From Bdellovibrionaceae bacterium UBA2339 (GTDB lineage Bacteria; Bdellovibrionota; Bdellovibrionia; Bdellovibrionales; JAMPXM01): DNA of 64,000 bases. The translations under genes and the position numbers were made by a program. Shown in pieces: positions 32,770-42,053 of the stretch. Each line of letters begins with the position of its first letter. Position 1 is the stretch's first letter. The DNA is taken from the NCBI GenBank assembly GCA_002344785.1, contig DDUL01000003.1, positions 1-64,000 on the forward strand, in the 5' to 3' direction. The notes under the pieces are model-generated. The model was not told the DNA's origin, ran no database searches, and saw only the letters and a program-made list of their open reading frames with translations.

Positions 32770-34724
32770 AGCTGACACGAACTCGACTTCCCAATCGCCT
32801 TATGCAGTTGGCCTTGGCTCTAACGAGCGTCGGCGTTCTCACACACTCCTCGTTCAACGCTTCGGTGCAAGCCGCAACACCTCGTAAGCCTTGCGTGCAG
32901 ATCTACTTTGATCGGTCGAGCAATCCCGCGGCGTATTGGATGGGCCGAACCTATGCGCTCTTCACACAAAACTACTTGGGACACTTTCCGCAGTGGCAGC
33001 AAATCGTATCGGCGATCGAGCTCTACCAACCGGGCGAGTTGGATCGTTGTGAGGCCAACATCTACATCGGCTCCTACTTTGAAAATCAAATTCCACAGAG
33101 CTTTCTGGATGACTTCGCCCGGACCAAATCACGAGTGATGTGGTTGGGCTATTCCATCTGGAAGTATCCGTCCGCGAAGCTGGGTGAAATGTTCGGCTTT
33201 GAGTACGATGGGCTCACCACTCTCGACACGCGAAGGCTGGACGCGAGCGGTGCGCCCAGCTTCTTCCGCGACGTCCTCTATAAAGGCGAAGTGTTTCCGA
33301 AGTTTGGCGAATATGTGAAACTGGATCCAACGGACTGGCATTCTTCGGCCGAGTTTCGTGCCGCCTTTGAACAACTCCGCTTGCGTCCCGCCACCCGGCC
33401 CGAAGACCGAATAGATGTGGATGTCTTAGCTGAAGTGCGACACTCCGCTACGGGCGAAGTGATTCCCTACGCCATTCGCAAGAAAAACCGATTTTTGATC
33501 GCCGACATCGCCATGAGCTACATGCACGAGTCGGATCGAAGCTTGGTGTTTGCCGATTTGCTCTATGATCTACTCAATGAGCAGCCCCGACACGCCAAAC
33601 GACCGGCCGTCGTGCGCATCGAAGACGTTCATCCCAAGTCGCCGCTTTGGGACCTTGAGGATATCGCCCAAGTCCTGCGCGACGAAAAAGTCCCCATCAC
33701 AATTTCGCTGATTCCGATCTTCTTTGACCCACTCGAACGCGCTCTCCGATCTCGCGACGAAGAGTTTGTGCCGATGAACCGAGACTTCGCGTTCATGCAG
33801 TGGATTCGTCGACTGCAAAGTGAGAACGCCACATTTATTTGGCATGGGGTCACACATCAACGCGGACGCTTGCCGAATCCCCACAACGGTCTCTCGGGCG
33901 CTGACTTTGAATTTTGGGACGCCACCACCCAGACGCCTCTGCCTGAAGACTCTCCGGCCTGGCTTGTCGATCGACTTGAAGAAGGTTGGAACACCTTGCA
34001 GGCCGCAGGGATCTCGCCCCAAGTTTGGGTGACACCACACTATCAAGCGTCCAGTATCGATTACGCGATCTTCGCGCGCGTGATGCCATGGAACATGGGA
34101 CGAGTGATCTATTACAATCACCGTCTGAGAGGACAAATCGCCGCAACACATGAAGCCGATCTTCGCTTTGACCCGCGACGACCGCAGAATGCACAAAACC
34201 GCGCCAAGTGGTTTGCCACGCTCGAGGCCGATGTCGAGTTTGAACGTTGGAACGGACAACTCTTTCCCTGGGAAATTTATGGGGATGTGCATGGGCAAAG
34301 AATCATTCCGGAAAATCTCGGCAACTCACAGCCCTACATCAGCCCGCATGTGGTGCGGACTCGGTCAGTGCAAGACATCGTCCGCGATGCGCGCCGAAAC
34401 CTCGTGCTTCGTGACGCTTGGGCGTCTTTCTTCTATCACCCGTTCTTGATTCAAACTATCGAGAGCGGTGGACGCGGCACTTACCCCGGCGATCCCGGCG
34501 AACTTCGTTGGCTGATTCAGGAGATCAAAAAACTCGGTTACGAGTTCGTCGATCTCGATGCTTGGGCGAAGGCCAATGATCGACCGATTCGACCCGAACC
34601 GCTGGTTCGCGACTTTAACTTTCCACTTCCTTCGTCCCAGCCCGTTCCCTTGTACCGTTCTGGAGGTTCGCCTCCTGTTCGATCCGGAGGCTTGCCTCCA
34701 TCACTACCCGGAGGCTCGCCATGA
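32766..34724 (+). CDS. Exported DUF2334-type (polysaccharide deacetylase-like) protein
   Basis: The 652-residue protein has a signal peptide (residues 1-35) and a C-terminal DUF2334 domain of the NodB/carbohydrate esterase 4-like fold. Motifs are VVRIEDVHPKSPLWDLEDI, where the two acidic residues would bind metal, and FIWHGVTHQ, which supplies the metal-binding histidines. The first 270 residues look like a separate domain (VQIYFDRSSNPAAYWMG). It probably removes acyl groups from the polymer made by the preceding synthase. The C-terminus ends in three 8-residue Ser/Pro-Gly-Gly repeats that overlap the next ribosome-binding site. Confidence 0.82.
   Translation: MKLTRTRLPNRLMQLALALTSVGVLTHSSFNASVQAATPRKPCVQIYFDRSSNPAAYWMGRTYALFTQNYLGHFPQWQQIVSAIELYQPGELDRCEANIYIGSYFENQIPQSFLDDFARTKSRVMWLGYSIWKYPSAKLGEMFGFEYDGLTTLDTRRLDASGAPSFFRDVLYKGEVFPKFGEYVKLDPTDWHSSAEFRAAFEQLRLRPATRPEDRIDVDVLAEVRHSATGEVIPYAIRKKNRFLIADIAMSYMHESDRSLVFADLLYDLLNEQPRHAKRPAVVRIEDVHPKSPLWDLEDIAQVLRDEKVPITISLIPIFFDPLERALRSRDEEFVPMNRDFAFMQWIRRLQSENATFIWHGVTHQRGRLPNPHNGLSGADFEFWDATTQTPLPEDSPAWLVDRLEEGWNTLQAAGISPQVWVTPHYQASSIDYAIFARVMPWNMGRVIYYNHRLRGQIAATHEADLRFDPRRPQNAQNRAKWFATLEADVEFERWNGQLFPWEIYGDVHGQRIIPENLGNSQPYISPHVVRTRSVQDIVRDARRNLVLRDAWASFFYHPFLIQTIESGGRGTYPGDPGELRWLIQEIKKLGYEFVDLDAWAKANDRPIRPEPLVRDFNFPLPSSQPVPLYRSGGSPPVRSGGLPPSLPGGSP
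34662..34714 (+). repeat. 24-bp tandem repeat carrying GGAGG, at a gene junction
   Basis: Three copies of a 24-bp unit begin with GGAGG at 34662, 34686 and 34710. The first two can each fold as a tight GGAGG/CCTCC hairpin. The third keeps GGAGG but has lost the complementary CCTCC, and lies 6 bases before the ATG at 34721, so it is the working Shine-Dalgarno of the next gene. Confidence 0.8.
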
Positions 34725-36472
34725 GTCCGCTTCGTTTCGTCCCGCGTTCGGTCCGTCAATCTGCTCTGGTGCTGATCAGTGCCATGTCATTGCTTGCAGG
34801 CTATGCGCCGCTGGCCTCGGCCGCGCTGGCGCTTCCTCCGCCCGCAACATTACTTGCACAAGCACAGAAGAACCGAGCCGGACTTCGCGATGCGCTGCTC
34901 GATCTGCAGCAAAACGTACAAGAGTTTCGCGACCCGGCGACTTTCGATTCTTACTTTAAGCTCTTGCCGGAATTTGAAGTTCTCGCGCAGCGCTTTCAGT
35001 TGGATGCGGTCTATCCTAAGGGCGTCGAGATGACGGGTCTGCGCTTGGTCGCTCATGGCATTCGCTGGATGGATCTCTCGCAGCGGACTCAAGCCGATGT
35101 GGAACTTTACTTTCGCTATGCGGATGCCGATGTGTGGACGCGAGCGCTCAACGAAATGACTCTTTTGGCCAGAGATCCTCGCACCATGAACACACGACTT
35201 GAACGCCTGGCGCAAAACCTCGAGGTGATCTTACTTCCTACCGAAGTCCGCTTCCCAAATCGCCCCGATGTCGCGCAAAATTCGCGCGAGCTGATCTCAG
35301 GGATTGCGCTCAGATTTTTTAAGGCCGCTGCCAGCGATGCGGAGGCTCGAGCTTGGACCGCACGCCTCAACACGCCTTCCACATATCTAGATGCGATTGA
35401 GTTTCTTCAAGAACAACTCATCACCGAGCACTTGCCACTGGAATCCATCGCTGATCGGCTGATGTCGATTGGCGACAAAATGGCGCGCGAGACTTTGGCG
35501 CTGCCGAGCTATGTGCCCGCCGCTTGGGGACAGACTGCGATGGAGTTGATCTTGCGCTCCATCGAAGTGGAGCGAGTTTGGCCGATGCCACAATTCACCG
35601 CGATGCTGGATCGGCTTCGCCCCACGCATCTGCAGGGCTTGGCCACCAACTTTGTGAATGTCGATAAGACACCTTCACAAAGCTATGCGCCTCACTATTT
35701 GGATCTTGGCCGTGCGCTGATTCAAAAGCTGGAGAGCAGCGGTCTGACTCGCGAGGCGACCGAACTCACGCGCCAATTGGGCCGCGCGGCAGCCCCCATT
35801 CAAGGTCGAAACCTTGGACTTGAGGGCTACTATCGCCTCGAGGCGGGCGACGGAACGAAATTTGAGATGTCGATCGTCTATGCGCGAAACAACATGTTGT
35901 ACGCGGCTTTGGGTTTTGATGGTGGTCATGCGACGAAAGGTTTCTTCAATGTCACCTTCGACATGGACCGACAAAAATTCTTTGCCAGCCAGCGCGAGCC
36001 GGATCTCGACGCGTCCCCGAATCCGATGATCTCATTCACCGTCAACGCCCAAGGCGAGATCGAAGTCGACGATCCCCTCTCGCAGCCAGCGTGGTCCAAG
36101 CTTCGAGGCCGAAGAGTCGGAACCTTCACGTCCTTCTTCCCCGAGGAAACGCCGCAGGCCGTACCGACCGACGGTGAGTACCGAGGCGAAATGCGATTCG
36201 CCACGGGCCAAGTCTGGCAAGTCGAGCTCAGCATCACGCGATTTGGTTCGTACTCGCTCGGGCGTTTGCGCGGCCCTGCAGGTGTTTGGATTGATTTTCA
36301 GACCGGAACACATGGAAAGAATGCCGTCATCTATCTCACGACAGGTCGATTACCACAAACCAGCTGGATTCAGTTGCGAGCCGTACGCCGCGGCGACGAT
36401 CTCGAAGGACAATTGATTTCTGGTGCGCGAGGCCTGACCGTGCCATCGTTCAAACTCAAGAAAGTGAAATGA
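34721..36472 (+). CDS. Exported protein of unknown function in the exopolysaccharide operon
   Basis: A 583-residue protein with a signal peptide (ALVLISAMSLLAGYAPLASA). Residues about 40-370 are predicted helical (for example RDALLDLQQNVQEFRDP and LPEFEVLAQRFQLDAVYP) and could be a repeat scaffold. Residues from about 385 to the end are beta-rich (GYYRLEAGDGTKFEMSIVYA, QVWQVELSITRFGSYSL). I recognise no family. Overlaps of 4 bp with both neighbours show it is made together with the deacetylase and the hydrolase; a periplasmic scaffold or polymer-binding role is inference. Confidence 0.75.
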   Translation: MSPLRFVPRSVRQSALVLISAMSLLAGYAPLASAALALPPPATLLAQAQKNRAGLRDALLDLQQNVQEFRDPATFDSYFKLLPEFEVLAQRFQLDAVYPKGVEMTGLRLVAHGIRWMDLSQRTQADVELYFRYADADVWTRALNEMTLLARDPRTMNTRLERLAQNLEVILLPTEVRFPNRPDVAQNSRELISGIALRFFKAAASDAEARAWTARLNTPSTYLDAIEFLQEQLITEHLPLESIADRLMSIGDKMARETLALPSYVPAAWGQTAMELILRSIEVERVWPMPQFTAMLDRLRPTHLQGLATNFVNVDKTPSQSYAPHYLDLGRALIQKLESSGLTREATELTRQLGRAAAPIQGRNLGLEGYYRLEAGDGTKFEMSIVYARNNMLYAALGFDGGHATKGFFNVTFDMDRQKFFASQREPDLDASPNPMISFTVNAQGEIEVDDPLSQPAWSKLRGRRVGTFTSFFPEETPQAVPTDGEYRGEMRFATGQVWQVELSITRFGSYSLGRLRGPAGVWIDFQTGTHGKNAVIYLTTGRLPQTSWIQLRAVRRGDDLEGQLISGARGLTVPSFKLKKVK

Positions 36473-37827
36473 GGAGTCAGACAGTGAAACACACTCAGAA
36501 CAAGGATTCACGACAGACCAAGCTCGGACGAACATTCATCCCAGCTCTGAGGATCAACCTGCCGCACCTTCTGTGGTCGGTCTTCGCCATGATCTTAATG
36601 TTGGGCGAGTCCGCAGAGGCGCGAGTTAAAGGCTTCAATTTGTCAGAGAGCGAAGGCTATGTGTACGACGCCTCGGCTCCCGGCCAAGCGGCGACAGATG
36701 CCATGCGGGCTGTCGATGAGGCGAAGCGCTTGGGCTCCAACCACGTCATTCTCAATGTGCGCGGCAAGATGGTCGGCCCCTACTCCAATGAGGTTGTGCC
36801 GATGACGCCCCCTGCGGATCGCGCGAACGAAGCTCGTCGCATCGTTCGCTTGTCGAACTACATTCGCCAACAAGGCCTCACGGTTGGCATTCGACCGATC
36901 TTTTTCGTCTTTGGTCCGCGCGGTGAATTTCCCTACATCGAGCAGTTGGCCGACGGTACCAGCAAGGTTTGGTGGCATGGCAACATTCAACCTGCGGATC
37001 CCGACCGATGGTTTGAAAGCTTCCGAACTTTCTTGGATCAATACATTGCCATCGCGCGCTTGGCGAAAGCTGAAGAGTTCACCATTGGCGCCGAGCTCTA
37101 CTCCATGACGGTGGGAATTGAAGATCAGTGGAAGGCTCAGCCGTATGGATTTCCCGGTCGCTGGCTCGAACTGCTTCGCTATGTGCGCGCCAAACTCCCC
37201 AGCTCGCGTTTGATGTACGACATCAACTTCACGGATGACTCCAACACGGAGTCGGGCTTTGCGCGATCCGGTGGCGAGCTTGAGCGTTGGCGATATCGCC
37301 TGGTGGACCTCGCAAGCCCCACGGATCCCGCACAGTTGAAGATCTGGAAGGATCTTGTGCAGTTCTGGACCGAGCTCGACGCTGTCGGCATCGACATGTA
37401 TCGAAGCTTGGCCTCGCCCGCGGATTCGATTGCCACCGACTACGCGTCCTTGGTTGGCCAACTCAAAACACGATCCGACGTGTACGCCACGCAGCTCGAC
37501 ACTTCATTGCTGGAGATCTCACTGGTCACCAACATCGAGAAGAAGATGATTCTCAAAGAGGTGGGCTATCGAAGTGTTGAGAAGGGTTTCATCGAGCCGT
37601 TTAACTACGCGGGCTCCAGTGGTGTTTTGAACATCACTCATCAAGCCGCTTCCTACGAAGCCTTGCTGCAAAGCTTTGCACAAGCCAATTGGGGCTGGTT
37701 TGAAGGCGTGGTGTTCTGGGACATTCAGGTTGATCCGGCGCGCGCCGGCCTTCGCGATCTCGGCTTCTCGCCGGTCGGCAAGCCGGAGACTGAGTCCGTG
37801 GTCATCGATCACTTCCGTAGAATGTGA
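36469..37827 (+). CDS. Exported glycoside hydrolase, GH113-like (clan GH-A TIM barrel)
   Basis: The 452-residue protein has an N-terminal signal (LLWSVFAMILMLGESAEA) and a TIM barrel. The motif FTIGAELYSMT after strand 4 and ILKEVGYRS after strand 7 place two glutamates where clan GH-A enzymes, including GH113 beta-mannanases, have acid/base and nucleophile. Its place at the end of a polysaccharide synthase operon suggests it trims or releases the polymer made by the operon, as the PgaB and PelA hydrolase domains do. The specificity cannot be read. A strong terminator follows the stop. Confidence 0.75.
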   Translation: MRSQTVKHTQNKDSRQTKLGRTFIPALRINLPHLLWSVFAMILMLGESAEARVKGFNLSESEGYVYDASAPGQAATDAMRAVDEAKRLGSNHVILNVRGKMVGPYSNEVVPMTPPADRANEARRIVRLSNYIRQQGLTVGIRPIFFVFGPRGEFPYIEQLADGTSKVWWHGNIQPADPDRWFESFRTFLDQYIAIARLAKAEEFTIGAELYSMTVGIEDQWKAQPYGFPGRWLELLRYVRAKLPSSRLMYDINFTDDSNTESGFARSGGELERWRYRLVDLASPTDPAQLKIWKDLVQFWTELDAVGIDMYRSLASPADSIATDYASLVGQLKTRSDVYATQLDTSLLEISLVTNIEKKMILKEVGYRSVEKGFIEPFNYAGSSGVLNITHQAASYEALLQSFAQANWGWFEGVVFWDIQVDPARAGLRDLGFSPVGKPETESVVIDHFRRM

Positions 37828-37851
37828 TCTTCACGACCTCGCAAAATGCAA

Positions 37852-37880
37852 AACGCCGGACCTATTCCGGCGTTTTTTTT
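37852..37880 (+). terminator. Strong intrinsic terminator of the exopolysaccharide operon
   Basis: A 9-bp perfect stem (AACGCCGGA at 37852-37860, TCCGGCGTT at 37866-37874) with a 5-base loop is followed directly by eight Ts. It lies 24 bp after the GH113-like stop. Confidence 0.92.
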
Positions 37881-38233
37881 CGGCCAATTTCTGGAATCGG
37901 CTTCGCGTTTACGGAGGACCTCGCTCAGATTCAGCTCGAAGTTCTAGCCGCGGGTACAATTGGCCATCATTCCGCACACGCCCCCCTTGTGTATTGCCTG
38001 CGACGAGTTTCGAACCTCTTACCGCTGTCCCGCCCTGAGGGCGTGGCTACAACGCCAGGCAAGACTCTCATCGGCACTTCGCTGAGGATCTAAAGCCCGC
38101 AAATCTGCATCGACACACGCGTCTCAGTTTGTGGCGGCTCAAGTGGCGTGAATCCGCAGAGATTCCCAATTTAAGATGCGAGCAAAATTAAACTTCTTGC
38201 ATTTCCAAGCTTGGAATTGATGCGATCAAACAC
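37881..38233. other. Intergenic region with a tRNA-like folded element
   Basis: No gene was found here. A 69-nt stretch at 37994-38062 is closed by a perfect 7-bp stem (TTGCCTG / CAGGCAA). On the minus strand it contains GGTTCGAAA, like a T-loop, and a CGCCCTCAGGGCG hairpin. The T-stem does not pair well, a normal D-arm is missing and CCA is not encoded, so it is not called as a tRNA. Confidence 0.45.
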
Positions 38234-38956
38234 ATGCTGACCAAAGAGAATCGACAAAGAGCCTCTTGGATTCTGATCTTGATGTGTTGCTCGCTGCTCG
38301 CGAGCTGTCAGAGTTTGAACTCGCGAAAACCGATGTCTCCGTCCGGATGGAAACTCACCTCTCTGCCGCTGGAGGCTGGGCATTGGCAAACTCGCTCGGA
38401 TGGTTTTGGACAAGTCGATTTTTCGCCGGGGCAAATTCGCCTGCGGCCTCGCTCCGCGCAACTGGCTTCGGAAACTCACGCCGCTCTACTTTTGAGTCGT
38501 AGCCAACATCAATACTTTCGGCTTCGGGTGGATTACCAACATGTTCGGCAGCTCCGACTGAATCAACCCAATCCCTGGGAAGTGTTTTGGATCGCCTTCA
38601 ACTATAAGGAAGTGAGCCCCTCACAGAACCCAGCCTTGCGTGCGCCCAGCAAGCAATCCAATTACTTCGCCTACAAAACCAATGGCGTGGAGCTCGGGCG
38701 AATGTTTGGCTCCGTCGAACAGCACTTTCTCTTCACTCAGGCCACCGCCACACAGCTGGGTCGACATCGACTGGAACTGGAGCGCGGCTATTTTGGCGTG
38801 AGGATCTGGGTGGACGGCAAAGAGGTCGTCAATTTCCAGGATCAAACTTGGCCCGATGCCCTCTATGATCACGTGGGTCCGATCGGGCTTTATGTCGAGG
38901 ACGCCGAGGTCCGCATCGAAAGCGTGAGCATCGAGGAGCTTCCCACGTTTCCATGA
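38234..38956 (+). CDS. Lipoprotein with a concanavalin-like (DUF1080-type) domain
   Basis: The 240-residue protein has a lipoprotein signal with lipobox LLASC (Cys25), so it should be lipid-anchored. The mature part is beta-rich and resembles sugar-binding jelly-roll domains of the DUF1080/DUF1961 kind (QHQYFRLRVDYQHVRQLRL, then HRLELERGYFGVRIWVDGKE and VGPIGLYVEDAEVRIESVSI). Such domains act as glycoside hydrolases or carbohydrate-binding modules; no catalytic residue can be assigned. It may act with the exopolysaccharide operon just upstream, but has its own leader after the terminator. Confidence 0.7.
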   Translation: MLTKENRQRASWILILMCCSLLASCQSLNSRKPMSPSGWKLTSLPLEAGHWQTRSDGFGQVDFSPGQIRLRPRSAQLASETHAALLLSRSQHQYFRLRVDYQHVRQLRLNQPNPWEVFWIAFNYKEVSPSQNPALRAPSKQSNYFAYKTNGVELGRMFGSVEQHFLFTQATATQLGRHRLELERGYFGVRIWVDGKEVVNFQDQTWPDALYDHVGPIGLYVEDAEVRIESVSIEELPTFP

Positions 38957-39001
38957 GCCAGCCGCCTCGATGTTCACCCCGGCACTACGCCGATGCCCAA
39001 C

Positions 39002-41998
39002 TTAGTGCGCCGAGCTTGATGACTTCAGCTGCGGCGTGATCTTGAGTTCCACGAGGCGACCCTCGCGACGAACTTTGACCGGCACCGTCTCGTCGGCTTT
39101 GAGCGCTTGGAGGCAATACACATAATCGTAAATGCTCTCAATTTGAATGCCGCCCAATTCAATGATCACATCTCCGCTCTTAAGCCCCGCCTTCTCCGCC
39201 GGCGAAGCCTTTTGCGTACCTGTGATCCGCACACCCTTGACACCTTCTTGTGCGTAATCCGGCACCGTGCCCAAATAGAGTCGAAAGCTTCGCTGCTGAT
39301 TCATACGCGACTGACCTTCGACCTTTTGATACTTCGGCTGAAGCTCTTGGGAAGCCAAGGCCTTGGTGACCGCCTCCACTTCCAAAGCCACTTGTCGCAA
39401 GCCTTGGTAGTTGAGTTTCTCCGGCGTATCGCTGGGACGATGGTAATCCGCGTGTGAGCCGGTAAAGAAACTGAGCACTGGCACTTCGCTTGTGTAGAAC
39501 ACGACGGCGTCGGTCGGCAGATACGGATCATCTTGAAGGGCGAGATTCAGCGCATCGCTTTGTAGCACGCGCCTTGCCTGACGAGCCTCAAACCAAGGCC
39601 GCCACTCGCGGCTCGAAGCCAAGCCCTGAATCTGTAGAGCTTGCCCAGCTTCAAGACGACCCACCATATCCAAATTCAAATACGCCAAAGGCCGAGGCCC
39701 CTGCCACGACTTCATCGCCTGCGTCGAACCCAAAACGCCAATCTCTTCCGCGCTCCAAAAGCCGAAGATCACATCGCGATCGAGCGTCTTTCCCGCCTTC
39801 AGAGCTTGAGCGACTTGCAAAATGGCCGCGACTCCCGAAGCATTGTCATCCGCACCGACGTGAGGCTTTCCCACTTCATCGCCACGACTCAAGCTTCCGC
39901 CCACCTCGCCCAAACCTAAGTGATCCATGTGACCACCGACCACGACGGGTGGAAGTTGCGAGCGACGGCCCGGCAACTTGGCGAGCACGTTTCGCCCTGT
40001 CGATCGCTTCAACTGCAAATCCACTTTCACACCCAGACTGGCCTTCGGCTCATTGACGACGCCGACCTCACCTCGATCGGCTCGCTCCTGCAGGGACTTC
40101 AAATCGACATCTTTCAACATGCGCTGAGCTGTCGCCCATGACAGTGTGATCACCGGAATTCCGACGTCACTTGCGCCGTCGAATTTGAGAACTCGCGACA
40201 CTTCGCGCGCCGTTGGATCTAAGACCACAAGACCCACCGCGCCCTTTGATCGTGCGGCAATGGCCTTTTGTGAAAGTCGTGCCCATACGTTGAGATGATA
40301 GCGCTGCTTGAGACTCACATTCTGAGGCAAGTCGGCCAAGGCCACAGCCCATCGTCCGTTCACATCCAGACCCTGATAGCTGTCAAAGGCCGCTTGACCT
40401 TCTCCTGCCGGAGCCACAATGCCATGACCCACAAAGATCATTGCGGCTTCCATTTGTTCGCCAACTTTTGACAAAGAAAGTGGCATCCAATCACGACCGA
40501 CCTGCAGATCCTCGGCCTTCCCCGCGAGTCGAAGTCGCGCCCGATTCGCAGCCCCCAGTTCAACACCACTGACAAACTCAAACTCTTGCACGAACTGCTG
40601 ACCTTGCGCCGGCTTCAAACCAAGTTCCTTGAGACGAAGCGCCAACTGCTCAGCGATTTGCTTTTCCTCATCACTGCCACTGGGCCGCCCACGAAACTCA
40701 GGCGCAGCCAAATATTCCACCCACGCCCGAAGTTCACGAGGCGTCACATCATCGCTTCCCCATAGCGGAGCCGCGGGCTTTAAGCCCAACGACTTTCGCG
40801 CCAGAGCGTCCGACCAATCGGCAAAATGAATTTGCGACTCACCTTTTTCATCTCGCCGAGTCCACGAAAGCGACTGCCCGTCTGGTGTAAAGACCGGCAA
40901 GCCGTCAAAGCCTTCAAGAAACGAGACGCGAACCGGTTCACGTGTGCCGGCTGTGTCGACGATGAAAAGTTCGAAGTTGGAGTAACCCAGCTTGTTGGAC
41001 GTGAAGATGATGTAATCTCCGCTCGGATGAAAGTACGGAGCCCAACTCATCGCCTTCCAACGCGTGAGCTGTCGCTCCTCACGAGTCTTCAAGTCCATGA
41101 CCATGATCTCGGCATAGGCCCCGTTGGGCGCAAAGCGCCGCCAAGTGATCTGCGTGCCATCGGCCGAAAAGAACGGCCCACCATCGTAACCGGGAGATCG
41201 CGTGAGGCGCTCCACCCCGCTCCCGTCGGCGTTCATCAAATAAATTTCCATCATGTAAGAGGCGTCTTGCTGGAACAGCTTGGCGTCGGCCTCGGACAAT
41301 TTCTCTGAATAACCGGTGCGGTTGGACGCAAAGACGATCTTCTTTCCGTCCGGAGAGTAGCTGGCTTCAGCGTCGTAGCCCAATTCCTTGGTGAGCCGCT
41401 TGAGCTTCGCTTCATGAACGGGCGCGCCCTGAAGTGGCGTCGCAAAAATGTCGAAGTGCTCATCATAGCTCCAAGAGTACTTGCCCTTGACCGGATTCTT
41501 CCGTTCCGCCAACTCATGCTCCACTTTCGCCTTCAGGCCAGGATCAAGATGCGTGGAAGAAAACAGCGCCTCGCGGCCATTGGGATGAAACCAAGCGCAT
41601 GTGGTTTTCCCCTGCCCCGGTGACAAGCGAGTCGTGCGGCCACTTTGCAAATCGACGGAGTAAATTTGATAGAACGGATTGCCCGCATGTCGCTCGCTTT
41701 GCAAAATCAGCTGACGACCATCTGCAGAAAAATAACCCTCGCCCGCGCGCGGCCCCACGTAAGTGAGTTGCCGAAACTGCGTCATGAAACCCGGATCAGC
41801 GCCTTCAACTTTTCTCAATCCGGCGGAACCTTGTTCCGTGCCACTCGCCGGCCCGTGCGCCGCGGCCGTGCTTGCAAAGCTCGCGGCAAAAAAAGCGGCC
41901 AGGACAGCGCTCAAGCTGATCGCAAAGGCCGATGCTCGCCTCGCAAAGAATGTGATTGAAGATTGAGAGAGGATCGAGTGCGTAAGTTGATTTTGCAT
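39002..41998 (-). CDS. Exported M28 aminopeptidase with PD40 propeller and PDZ domain
   Basis: A 998-residue exported protein. After a signal peptide, residues about 70-400 form a TolB/PD40 beta-propeller (EASYSPDGKKIVFASNRTGYS, YFHPSGDYIIFTSNKLGYSN). An M28 zinc peptidase domain has ligands at His690 (GGHMDH), Asp717 (GADDNASG), Glu751-752 (SAEEIG), Asp777 (LNLDMVGR) and His853 (ADYHRPSDT). A PDZ domain fills the last 85 residues (EKAGLKSGDVIIELGGIQIE). All active-site residues are present. It probably degrades peptides in the periplasm or outside the cell. It is a single-gene unit. Confidence 0.9.
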   Translation of the reverse strand: MQNQLTHSILSQSSITFFARRASAFAISLSAVLAAFFAASFASTAAAHGPASGTEQGSAGLRKVEGADPGFMTQFRQLTYVGPRAGEGYFSADGRQLILQSERHAGNPFYQIYSVDLQSGRTTRLSPGQGKTTCAWFHPNGREALFSSTHLDPGLKAKVEHELAERKNPVKGKYSWSYDEHFDIFATPLQGAPVHEAKLKRLTKELGYDAEASYSPDGKKIVFASNRTGYSEKLSEADAKLFQQDASYMMEIYLMNADGSGVERLTRSPGYDGGPFFSADGTQITWRRFAPNGAYAEIMVMDLKTREERQLTRWKAMSWAPYFHPSGDYIIFTSNKLGYSNFELFIVDTAGTREPVRVSFLEGFDGLPVFTPDGQSLSWTRRDEKGESQIHFADWSDALARKSLGLKPAAPLWGSDDVTPRELRAWVEYLAAPEFRGRPSGSDEEKQIAEQLALRLKELGLKPAQGQQFVQEFEFVSGVELGAANRARLRLAGKAEDLQVGRDWMPLSLSKVGEQMEAAMIFVGHGIVAPAGEGQAAFDSYQGLDVNGRWAVALADLPQNVSLKQRYHLNVWARLSQKAIAARSKGAVGLVVLDPTAREVSRVLKFDGASDVGIPVITLSWATAQRMLKDVDLKSLQERADRGEVGVVNEPKASLGVKVDLQLKRSTGRNVLAKLPGRRSQLPPVVVGGHMDHLGLGEVGGSLSRGDEVGKPHVGADDNASGVAAILQVAQALKAGKTLDRDVIFGFWSAEEIGVLGSTQAMKSWQGPRPLAYLNLDMVGRLEAGQALQIQGLASSREWRPWFEARQARRVLQSDALNLALQDDPYLPTDAVVFYTSEVPVLSFFTGSHADYHRPSDTPEKLNYQGLRQVALEVEAVTKALASQELQPKYQKVEGQSRMNQQRSFRLYLGTVPDYAQEGVKGVRITGTQKASPAEKAGLKSGDVIIELGGIQIESIYDYVYCLQALKADETVPVKVRREGRLVELKITPQLKSSSSAH

Positions 41999-42053
41999 AG
42001 AGCGACAATGCCAATTTCGCCGCGTCCACGCAACTGCTCAGCGCAATCAAGAA

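Noticed and set aside
37994..38062. Selenocysteine-type tRNA, since a TCA triplet sits in the internal hairpin
   Set aside because: The long acceptor stem, long variable arm and proper anticodon loop of such tRNAs are missing.
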